Source: Anastrepha obliqua
Taxonomy: Eukaryota; Arthropoda; Insecta; Diptera; Tephritidae
NCBI RefSeq assembly: GCF_027943255.1
Contig: NC_072896.1
Location: 60,468,501-60,532,500, forward strand
DNA length: 64,000 nucleotides
Direction of reading: 5' to 3'
In this document: piece after piece, positions 56,105-64,000 of the stretch
How positions within the stretch are numbered: the first letter of the stretch is position 1
How the letters are laid out: each line of letters begins with the position of its first letter
Position numbers and translations under genes: made by a program
Notes under the pieces: model-generated
Databases searched by the model: none
What the model was told of the DNA's origin: nothing
Seen by the model: only the letters and a program-made list of their open reading frames with translations

Positions 56105-56195
56105 CAAAAATGATCCATTTATGTGACAACATAAGGACGCACGCCTCAAAATGGAGCAGAAGTTCGGCCAAGCTCCGAAATAAAGACTATTCATA
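56105..56195 (+). mobile_element. Degenerate SINE fragment
   Basis: GATCCATTTATGTGACAACA, AAGGACGCACGCCTCAAAAT and GGAGCAGAAGTTCGGCCAAG follow the order of the SINE's last ~85 bp with many changes. A GGCGGCCGTCGTTACCGGGT at 56638-56657 may be a separate scrap of the SINE head. Confidence 0.6.
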
Positions 56196-57120
56196 TATAT
56201 ACGAGATGTGCATTCATGCATGTATGTATGTATGTGTGCATGTACATGTGTGCTCACGTAGTTATACAGTACAATATGTTTTTGGTATTGGAATCTACTG
56301 GAAACTCAGGAGATGTTGCTGCTATACACTCAGGAATTTTGTGGCTTATTGATGCAGTTATTGCTGAACGCTGACAGATTTCAGGCGTTGGAATTTAATT
56401 AAATTATGTACTTACATATATTCGTACGTACGTGTAATGGAAATTGCGATCGCACATACATATGTGTATGTATGTATGTACATACACAGATGAAACAATT
56501 TAAGCGACATTGAAGCTGTGGGGTTGTATGGACCGAAATAAATAAGCACAAAGCAAATTTGAATTCAAGATTGAATAGGATTTAAAGTAGTTTTTGGATT
56601 AAACATACCTATGTGCATATGAACATTGAAATAATACGGCGGCCGTCGTTACCGGGTGAGCTAGTAATGAAGGAGCTTTCTCATAGGGAGGGTTTGGCTT
56701 ATCGACGCTCACGTGCCGGTTTTCTCGTCCTTTAAGCAGCAGTTTTGTTTTTTAGCATACCCGAGAAGAACATGGAATATGCATTTTCAATAAACGCATT
56801 GGTTGATCTATACAACATTGACTTTGAAAATAAATCAAAACTACATATAGACCACCCTATGCAGAAATTTGCTTTTATATCTTATACATTACACATTATG
56901 ACAAGTAAATTTTTCAACCGTTTTGTACTAATAGAGGGTGTATCCGGTAGTTGAGCATTTGTAAATGTGTGGCTATAACTTCCCAAACTATTATTTGCTT
57001 TTTGCTCTTCTTTAGACAAGTCATGGAGGGCTACAACTTAGCTCAAGGAATGAAGAGACATGCAATTATTATCGCTATATGTGTAAATCATACCTATTAA
57101 GAAGTCCCTAATTTCATTCG
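56196..57120. other. Intergenic with TATG/TACATA microsatellites
   Basis: Microsatellite arrays at 56214-56245 and 56455-56490. A 70-codon frame at 56745-56954 has no known match. Confidence 0.55.
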
Positions 57121-57460
57121 TTCGTAAGGTTCGCCGTGGATTGGAAGCATCAGGCGGCGATATATATAGAATCCACTGCAAAACGCAAAAACACGAGGAA
57201 AGATCTAACACTGTCCGATCTGCACAATTTATTCAACAAGTATAAGCGATCATTGACTAGGACGTTTAAAGGAAATGAGGGTTCTTACGACTGAGCTTAT
57301 TTTTTCTGAGGGTCTTATCCGTTGAACTTTCCATGAAGATCTCCGGTATAAACTCTACGTTATGCGCACAAGACAGTTTATGTCCGAGCACACACGATAA
57401 CAGCGAGTTACCCCATCAAAACGTTTTTCGAACAAAATTAAACAACCTGAAGCGCCTGAG
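57121..57460 (+). pseudogene. IS630/mariner-like transposase N-terminal relic
   Basis: FVRKVRRGLEASGGDIYRIH, HEERSNTVRSAQFIQQV, then VLTTELIFSEGLIR.TFHEDLRYKLYVMRTR and QFMSEHTRDN. This follows the insect IS630-type order RxPEFIxKVRxxID..MRxIAxELxVSEGTIRxxVHEDLRYKSYxLRRGQFMS. A last block LNNLKRPEMLWFLSKSRVYT resembles the following LLNKLKxPEExxxLxFFSDEKxF. Three or more frame changes; no catalytic triad visible. Confidence 0.75.
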
Positions 57461-57723
57461 ATGTTATGGTTTTTGTCTAAAAGCCGAGTCTACACAGACT
57501 CTGTATCTTAGCAGTACGGAATTGCTGAGAATTTAAAGCTTCCTGGCGACGAACGTGGGTATTTACATATTTGGACTTTTCATCAAATCGAATTCATGTG
57601 TCAAATTCGAATATTATTTTCCATAATTTTGCCTACACGTAATTTGTGGGAAAACTTCAAAAAGAATTTGAGTGAAGACATTTTGCCCCGTGCTGAGTCT
57701 TCGGGCAATATTTTCCATCAATC

Positions 57724-57803
57724 ACGTAATCATCCCAAGTTGATCGAGAACATATGCAATCCATCAACAACAAAGTAACTCGTTCAACTTGGGATGATTA
57801 CGT
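57724..57803. repeat. 25-bp inverted repeat (hairpin), one mismatch
   Basis: Left arm 57724-57748 starts ACGTAATCATCCCAAGTTGA and ends CGAG; right arm 57779-57803 is its reverse complement with one mismatch, around a 30-base loop. The arms lie between two short unrelated coding-like frames (NIFHQSRNHPKLIENICN before, MITSQRTAFDIFNRNLLREQ after, stop at 57929). Confidence 0.85.
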
Positions 57804-58579
57804 CACAACGTACTGCATTTGACATTTTTAATCGTAATTTACTGCGAGAACAACAATTCAATTCTATTGATTTGCGTGCAATTGTTAAAGAAAACGAAAA
57901 GCTTTTGCTTCGCTTACAAAAAGTAGCCTAAAACTGAATAACAAATGTCATGCCAGTAGTTGTCTGTCTTTCCTGGATGTGCCTGGCGGAAATCGAAAAA
58001 TATTCCTTATCAGTTTGATATCGACACACACTAGGCCTCAACATGGTCTTGCTTCAACTGGTTCCTGTTTCAGCTGGTTAGGATTTCTTGGAGGCTCCAG
58101 CTTGTAGCACTTGTAAAGTTTCCGGCCAAGGTTCTAAAAATGTGCAAGGTAATTGTTTGATTTCATCACGGCTCTTACGAGTATTTCATTATCTGGCAAC
58201 TTTTGTCAAATTCTTGCTGTGCTACTTGCATACATATGTACATCAACAACATCTGATAAGCTAAATGCTTGACTCAAGCCATCGAATCTATACAGTGAAA
58301 ACTCGCATAAAAGACAATTGTACGCGTACATTTGCAGCCACATTTACATAATAGCTGTTGGACATTAGAGAATTTCCACAATTACTTTCTTTACGATAGC
58401 AACGCTACATACATACTTATTTCATATGTAAGTATAAGCAAAGTGCCCATCATGCATGAAAACTATCGATATCGAAACTAGGCTTAACAGTAGTTCAGTA
58501 AGGTTTGGTAAGTCATCGTGAATCGTTTAACTCCAGAATAATAAGAAAATTTACTTAAAAAATAAGTCTGTGTCCGAAA
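57804..58579. other. Intergenic; one short coding-like frame
   Basis: A 45-codon frame beginning inside the hairpin (57792-57929) reads TAFDIFNRNLLREQQFNSID and AIVKENEKLLLRLQKVA, plausible helix, no match. Elsewhere nothing. Confidence 0.4.
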
Positions 58580-58870
58580 TTCATGGGGCGAAGTGCTGAA
58601 GAAAACGCCAAAATGTCGATTCGTCGCTGTTCTCAACTCGTCCTCCGACTATGTGGAAAATTTTACGTAAGGGTCTTGGCTTACGTGCCTATAAACTACA
58701 GCTCGTGCAAGCATTGAAGCCAAATGGCCATTGCTTGCGACGCATTTTTGCTGATTGGGCTGACTTAGATTATTATTCAGATTTATTGGAAAAAGTAAAT
58801 AGTATAAATTGGACTGCTCGATTGGACACTGTAATTCGTACCCACGCGCGGACATATGCCGGATGTCCTA
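58580..58870 (+). pseudogene. IS630/mariner-like transposase, HTH-linker relic
   Basis: AEENAKMSIRRCSQ then a shift to LWKILRKGLGLRAYKLQLVQ, ALKPNGHCLRRIFADWADLD. This matches the SVAExPxxSIRRRSQQLGLSYGTLxRILxKDLxLxxYKxQLVQELKPxDHxxRxxFxxW segment between the DNA-binding and catalytic domains. No catalytic residues follow. It is related to the relic at 43.4 kb (HEILSKDVKLHFFEIQIV). Confidence 0.8.
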
Positions 58871-58914
58871 TTCAAAACTAAATGCGGGAAAATTATCTAC
58901 CAGATTATAATAAA

Positions 58915-60200
58915 AAAAGTCATACCAACAATTATTATTATAAAATGGCTATTTTTGCACTGCGACCAAAAAAAGAGCCATGTGGCCTACCCAAACAGTT
59001 TTAGGCTTCCCAAGCCACTGCTCGACAGTCGCATAGAACCTGTTCGGTTGACTCTTGTCCCTCTTTACAGAGCCTACAAGAATCATTTTCTACCACACAA
59101 ATTTTTTCATGTGGTAATTTACAATAGTATACAATGTCCTGTTAGTAGTTCAGAGTAGAGTTTTATGTCTTTTCTGCTGAGGTTAAGGATTGCCTCTACT
59201 TTTATTCGTTCTGGATCAATGAGTATTTTCGATTGCCGCATGTCTGTTTGGGCTCTCCAGTACTCGATTAAATTTTGAGGTTCCCGTCCATGTAAAAAGG
59301 CACTTCTGAAGCAGTTATTTACCCCGCATAAATATTGAAGTCCAATGAAGGGAGTGTTTGCACCCTTGTTCGCTAAAATGTCCGGAATTTCATTCCCTGC
59401 GCCCCCCTCATGTCCTGGTACCCACATCAGGGTAACAAAGTTTCTTGCTACTTGAGTTTGGAGAATTTAAAAACATTCCCCGTCCAATTTTGATTGAAAT
59501 GAAAAGCTGTCTAGAGCTGCTTGACTGTCCGTGAGAATGTTGTTATTGACACCACGCGTGCCTCTACGAAGTCATTCTCTGGGACATAGCTCAAAGCGTA
59601 GCCTCCGCCTGAAAAATTGAAGTCGTTTTTCCCATTGCAATTGCCTTCTTGAAGTGTGGCACTGCTGTCTTCCATTTTGGACCCATAAATAAACCACACC
59701 TGCGCCCCCTGTTTTAAAGATATTTCATTGTGCCTCCATGCTGAGCGATCACTGAGAACTCCAGTTTTCTTTCCATCTTGTTACAGACCTTCAGGCACGG
59801 AGAGTTCAGGATTGAAACCAGAATTCTTACTTGCCCTGTAAGATTGCCTTCCTTAAGATGCAATAGATTAGGGAACCTTAGGACTGCACTAACTGCGGAC
59901 CGTTTGGCTATTGGACAAGGTGGAGTGGAAGGAGTCCAGTGGCTATTCCTTAAGCCGTTATGGGGCAAGTTCGCATTGCTTCCGTTACGCTCAGACAGCT
60001 ATTCTGTATACTTTGTTGAGTGTCATCTGAGTCTTAATTTAGTCTACTTTTGGCCACCATACCAAAGAGGCGTAGGCTATCATTGACACTATTATTGTCT
60101 TATAAGACCATCATCTTTGGCCGCAGTCCCCATGTTTTACCGTTAAGCCTTTGGCACATGAGGTTTCAAAGCTTTATTTGTGATGTACGATAAATGATTT
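58915..60200 (-). pseudogene. RNase H-bearing LINE (LOA/I-like) ORF2, C-terminal half
   Basis: From high to low coordinate on the minus strand: NDSLRLFGMVAKS near the palm-thumb border (YASLVWWxK), then RLKE.PLDSFH. An RNase H domain follows with WFIYGSKMEDSSA, FSGGGYALSYVPEN, NILTDSQAALDSFSFQSKLD (DSQAA), and MWVPGHEGGAGNEIPDILAN (GHxGxxGNExAD). The post-RNase H region has LIEYWRAQTDMRQSKILI, LNLSRKDIKLYSELLTGHC and a zinc motif CRLCKEGQESTEQVLCDC whose His is Gln. The 3' end GGTCGCAGTGC...AATAATAATTG is shared with the nested insert at 38.5 kb. Multiple stops. Confidence 0.85.
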
Positions 60201-60577
60201 TTCTAGATCATGGTTTTATCATTCATATCCCCGGATAGAGTCAAGTTTGCGTCCCCTAGTTTTAAGGTTTCTAAATCTAGTGCATTACCTTTTATTTGAT
60301 AGAATTTTATTAAGGGTCTATTGTCACCAATATTTGATTGCTACAGAAGAGCGTGTCATAAAAAAAATATGTATATATACTAACGCGAAACAATGGGAAA
60401 ACTGTTGAACAATAGGCGCAGTCATGTGACATACATATAATACTCGTATACATACATACATATGCACAATAGTACTTGATAAGTTTTTGTGGCTTTAAGC
60501 ATCCGCTATTAAAAAAAAAACACTTTAAAATCAATAAATTTAGATTTTCCACTTAGCAGAAGCTTCACTCTCACATT
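60201..60577. other. Intergenic, no supported gene
   Basis: TACATA microsatellite near 60425-60465. Nothing else recognised. Confidence 0.55.
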
Positions 60578-60988
60578 CTAACTTTTTCTCTCATCCATTG
60601 TCACTCCGTCAAATTTGGCTTCATAAATCTCGAAAATTTTCACTTTTGTTAAGACAAGTTTTAAAAATGGCAATAATTTGTGACGTGTTTCGAATAGTAA
60701 ATACTTGTGGCTCGAAAAAGTTGATAACAACTTTGCGCACAATTCATGGAGTTGAGCAAATTCTTTGTTAAAACATTCGATAACATTGTTCGTTAGCGGG
60801 ATACGGCTTAAATGCTTAACGAAGATGCTGCCAGAAAAACGAACAAAATAAAATGTCTGAGAGGAAAGAAATTGTATATCTAAATATTTATAGGTGATGG
60901 TGAGTGGGAAAAGTTTGTCTAACGCAAAGGCGATGCAATATCCGATGAGCGAGTGAGAGGGGAAGGACATCGCTGGGGCAGTTGGCAA
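60578..60988 (-). CDS. Unassigned ORF, 136 codons
   Basis: An uninterrupted minus-strand frame from ATG (60988) to TAG, outside any recognised repeat. A hydrophobic N-terminal part (SLIGYCIAFALDKLFPLTIT) is followed by a helical, Leu/Lys/Glu-rich part (VIECFNKEFAQLHELCAKLL, FLKLVLTKVKIFEIYEAKFD). No known domain. A CTATAAATATTT box and a downstream CTCAGACATT about 30 bases on lie inside the same frame on the same strand, so the stretch may instead be a promoter and leader. Chance is quite possible. Confidence 0.25.
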   Translation of the reverse strand: MPTAPAMSFPSHSLIGYCIAFALDKLFPLTITYKYLDIQFLSSQTFYFVRFSGSIFVKHLSRIPLTNNVIECFNKEFAQLHELCAKLLSTFSSHKYLLFETRHKLLPFLKLVLTKVKIFEIYEAKFDGVTMDERKS

Positions 60989-61370
60989 CAGCTGTGGTCA
61001 TCATGTCGCCTGGAGGAGAAGGTAGTCTAAGTAAACTGAACTCAAAGTGGGATGATATATTTATCTACTGGCGTTGTGGACTTAATAAATTAGTATGCAG
61101 CGCAAGCGGTTGCGCAAAAGTTTTCCACAAATTCATACAAGCCTTAAAAGGTGATAAAAACTGGAATGGGCTACAGGCTCTATGGCCAGTGAGGACAAAT
61201 CCGCATGAAAATATTTCGTTTATACGCTACTCAATTATTCGCTGTACTTCTGTATTCTAGATGATTGTTATTGCCTACCTTTAGGCTGAATTCTTTAATT
61301 TCCTCACGCGTTCATTACGCGTTAATCACGATCAGAGTTTAAATTAAGTTTGATTGCTTTTTTCATTTAG

Positions 61371-61545
61371 AGAAGATTCACAATCGAAATTTCAAAATAT
61401 ATTAGGAAAATTGGAAAATCGAATGGTGCATCGAAATTTCATGATAACACAGTTGGTTATGGATGACGCAGTTGGGACTGGAAATAATCTAGTTTATGGA
61501 AATTTTAACAACAAAACAAAGCAAAAGGAGCAGAACCATATTTCG
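61371..61545 (+). other. Candidate coding exon bounded by splice-like sites
   Basis: A pyrimidine-rich GATTGCTTTTTTCATTTAG acceptor is followed by a 175-base open stretch ending TTTCG|GTAAGG, a strong donor match. The frame gives EDSQSKFQNILGKLENRMVH, then VMDDAVGTGNNLVYGNFNNK and KEQNHIS. It is hydrophilic and unlike the transposon fragments around it. No partner exon was identified and I do not recognise the protein. Confidence 0.35.
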
Positions 61546-61726
61546 GTAAGGCGCTCGAAATTGAAGTCATGTAAGTACAGAGGTGTACAATTTAATTATA
61601 ATATCTACAATTTATTTTTATGTGACATATTTATTTTTATATCCTAACAACTGCAAATTAATTTATTTGTATTCAGGTGACATTAAATTTGTAGATAAAA
61701 AGGAGATACATATATACATATGTATG

Positions 61727-62100
61727 TATTCCGTGGTTTACGATTTCTATTAGTAAAAAATCTAGCTCGTTATGCTTATATGTACATATATGTGTGGGTG
61801 AAATTAATAAGAAAAAAGGAAACAATAAAGCGTAAATATATTACTGATAATGACATTCACACGAAAGTTGGCCCAGATGTTATTAACAGTGCTACCAACT
61901 CATGAAAAAAATAACTAGAGCGAAATTTTAATCCCGCGAAGTTTGACAAATAAATTCATCTTACTTTTTGCCCACAGTATGGTATGGTTTACAATTTCTA
62001 TTAGTATGATAATCGAGCAAAAAATCTAGCTCGTTATGCTTATGATATGTGTGGGTGAAATTAATAAGAAAAAAGGAAAAAAAATAAATAAAAGCGAAAG
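61727..62100. repeat. ~100-bp direct repeats flanking a mariner end
   Basis: Copy 1 (61727-61828) and copy 2 (61980-62100) share GGTTTACGATTTCTATTAGT (one change), AAAAAATCTAGCTCGTTATG, GTGTGGGTGAAATTAATAAG and AAAAAAGGAAA. Copy 2 has an extra ATGATAATCGAGC. The segment between them is exactly the 5' end of a mariner. Confidence 0.85.
61828..61979 (-). mobile_element. Orphan mariner 5' end (leader and terminal repeat)
   Basis: Nearly identical to 49447-49582 of the 48.3-kb mariner (CGTAAATATATTACTGATAA, GAAAGTTGGCCCAGATGTTA, TTTAATCCCGCGAAGTTTGA), and it keeps the full terminal repeat ending CTTACTTTTTGCCCACAGTA that the 48.3-kb copy has lost. It stops before the transposase start codon. Confidence 0.9.
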
Positions 62101-62518
62101 TTTAATTACCACCGCTCGTATAGTAGTTAGATAACTCTGAAAGGCACTGCATTTTTTAACAATCGTTTTCTAATGCAAAGAGAGTTCCAAAGGCGTATAA
62201 TAAATAAAGAAATGACGTTCATGCAGAAAAGTGCGACATTAGAGGTAAAGATCTCGGAGATTGCAAGAATTGAAGCCTACCATAAATATATGGGGAATCT
62301 TTCGAGTATATAATTTGAGCTCTGAATTTTAACAGATTATCGGGCGAATTGGTAAGCATCATTGTAGGAAGTGATCTACGAATCAGCGCAAAACATATCT
62401 TTGAATGTTGTTGTAGAATAGATTTAGCTTTTTCCTGCATACAAAATCACAGTTAGTTGCTACAAATTACATTAAATAATTATACAAAGTAATTAAAAAA
62501 ATAATTGGTAAGTCATTT
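62101..62518. other. Intergenic, no supported gene
   Basis: No coding or repeat signal recognised. Confidence 0.55.
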
Positions 62519-62716
62519 ATATAACACAAACAAGAGATGGCCCGAAATAAAGGATTGAGGTACTCCTATAACTACAGGATGAAAACCGCATCATCAAGAT
62601 ATGTTGCTATGGTTTGAACTGCTCAGGGTCGTGGCACGACTCGAACAACATGATAAGTTGTGGTCAGCTATATCGAAGGCCTTAGCTTAATCAACCAATG
62701 TTAACAAGTCAATGTT
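62519..62716 (-). pseudogene. Reverse-transcriptase fragment of a LINE
   Basis: Minus strand: DLLTLVD.AKAFDIADHNLS matches the catalytic DFSKAFDTVDHNLL block, and about 40 residues on VVIGVPQSFISGHLLFV matches IGVPQGSILGPLLFV. Stops and substitutions make it dead. The clade cannot be set from so little; CR1/Jockey-like is most likely. Confidence 0.65.
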
Positions 62717-63289
62717 ATTTTCATCAATGTACTAATAAACGTCTATCTTTGCCCGATAACTTGGAGTCCATTATGATACACATAGGAAGTAATGTAAAAA
62801 ACGCTCAACCACCTGGGACAAGGAAGCCCGATTGGCTTCTGGCCTAAAGTCGTTATTTGCCTTGTAGGCAGGAATTACCTTATACAAGCTGTTTAAATGG
62901 AGTTTTTAAGTTTATATATAGTATTTACTTATTTATTTTTACTTCGAGTGGTGTCTTTTTAAAATTACTAAGTAATTCAGAAGTTTTAGTATATCGTCTC
63001 CATCGAGAGTAAACTTGCGTACGTAATTAAGTATTGAATACTTTTACATAAGATGTGGAGTTTATAACTTTATATCTAAGAGCGATATGTTTGTCAAAAA
63101 AGAGGTTATATGCGTGCAGAAAAAGGTCTAGCCGTTGATTGATTTCAACCCTTAAATAAAATGTAGTAAATGTTTTTAAAGTCTCGGTTTGAAAAATAGT
63201 TTGGTGTTTTCAGATTCAGATGTTTCGAAATCATATGTCAAGCACATGCTTTGAGAAACCCCGCGCTTATAACATCAAACAAAAAAAAA
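62717..63289. other. Intergenic, no supported gene
   Basis: AT-rich; nothing recognised. Confidence 0.55.
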
Positions 63290-63900
63290 AAATCGTAGGG
63301 ACCCATATCAGGTGAATTCGATGGCCACTAGATAGTATTCATTTCGTTCTTGGTTAAAAATTCATGGATAATAAACGCACTGTGCGACGGTGCTTTACCC
63401 AACACCCAAATACAAGTCATTATAAACTGTCTGACCTTTAAGCAAAAATTCGAGGCGTACAATACCGTTGCAATCCATAAAAACTGTGGGCATCGCTGTT
63501 TATGGCTGAAAACGACGTTGTTTTTTGGTATTGGTTCATTCGGAGCTCTCCACTCACTCGCCTGATGTTTGGATTGCATGTCGTACTGATAAATCCACAT
63601 CTCGTCTTTCTCAGATGAATTTTATACATGTTGAGTCAGGTTCAGCCTTGGAAATTATGTCCTTGGCAATATCAACTTTGCAGCAACCCGGTGCAAATCC
63701 AAATCACTTACTACAATGATCTGAATATATACATAAGCAATGTTCAAGTCCTATATCAGCTCTCTGGTGGTTACTTTTTACAAGTTTTCGATGTCGACGG
63801 CCTGCCACTACACTCGCCTTCCTCGATGGATTCATGGTCTCTCCTGGATCGTTCATGCCACTCGTGAACGGCTGTCGGCTATTTTCTTTAGAGTATTATT
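63290..63900 (-). pseudogene. Decayed mariner transposase
   Basis: Minus strand from about 63890: VTTRELI.DLNIAYVYIQII (second HTH), then DLDLHRVAAKL, then ERRDVDLSV/DEMWIYQYDMQSKHQASEWR in two frames (first catalytic Asp within GDEMWIYQYD), APNEPIPKNNVVFS, SDAHSFYGLQRYCTPRIFA, VLGKAPSHSAFIIHEFL (the HDNAPSHTA slot with Asp lost) and SNSPDMGPYDF (third Asp retained). Five or more frame changes. Of the general type of the 28.7-kb relic. Confidence 0.8.
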
Positions 63901-64000
63901 ACCGGAACAGTTTTTCAACATTTTCTAAGGTTTTCGTACTATTAAATCGATTATTAGCGCAAAATTTATTACAAACTCGTTATTGCAAGTTCAAATCCAT

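Noticed and set aside
60860..60910. TATA box with initiator-like downstream site on the minus strand
   Set aside because: CTATAAATATTT and CTCAGACATT are suggestive, but the spacing is a few bases too long and AT-rich DNA gives many such matches; kept only as a note in the ORF entry.

Overview
The window reads as nuclear DNA of a higher fly (cyclorrhaphan Diptera). It is AT-rich and carries many TACATATGTA/TATG microsatellites. Its repeats include several mariner subfamilies, a DD41D ('rosa'-type) mariner family, IR/DR Tc1 elements, RTE, Jockey, CR1-like and RNase H-bearing LINEs, and a tRNA-derived SINE. The DD41D family was first named from a tephritid fruit fly, so a tephritid-like host is my best guess; this is inference. 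I could not assign any host protein-coding gene. Almost every open frame with a recognisable product is a transposase or reverse transcriptase fragment, and most are broken.

Layout. 1-722: 3' part of a Tc1-like element cut by the window edge. 723-11.5 kb: mostly plain intergenic DNA with SINE copies (4.1, 7.2, 9.2 kb), a piggyBac-like relic (6.0-6.6 kb), a decayed mariner (7.9-8.8 kb) and a 219-bp MITE (9.95 kb). 11.5-12.7 kb: Tc1-like element with ~200-bp inverted repeats and its catalytic core deleted. 12.7-19.7 kb: intergenic, with one transposase N-terminal relic (13.7 kb) and a SINE fragment. 19.7-24.99 kb: CR1-like LINE 3' end, complete SINE, decayed RTE LINE, SINE. 26.77-30.24 kb: small DD41D element, LINE relic, mariner relic, MITE. 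32.06-36.24 kb: isolated mariner end, fold-back element, deleted mariner, SINE, and a nearly intact mellifera/capitata-like mariner with one stop codon.

37.1-41.0 kb: CR1-like LINE split by a second LINE's 3' end with a 12-bp target-site duplication. 41.5-46.7 kb: cluster of five DD41D/IS630-like elements, two of them sharing one internal deletion. 48.3-52.0 kb: mariner, Jockey LINE, SINE, second mariner, SINE. 52-64 kb: sparse DNA with an unresolved 166-codon frame that faintly recalls bacterial exonuclease VII, IS630-type relics, an RNase H LINE, a mariner end between direct repeats, an RT relic and a final mariner relic.

The parts form no host pathway. They make a layered record of transposition: autonomous parents, non-autonomous derivatives, and a SINE that may borrow RTE machinery because both end in the same GCGCCAATTA tail. 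All homology calls come from reading motifs by eye; no database search was run.
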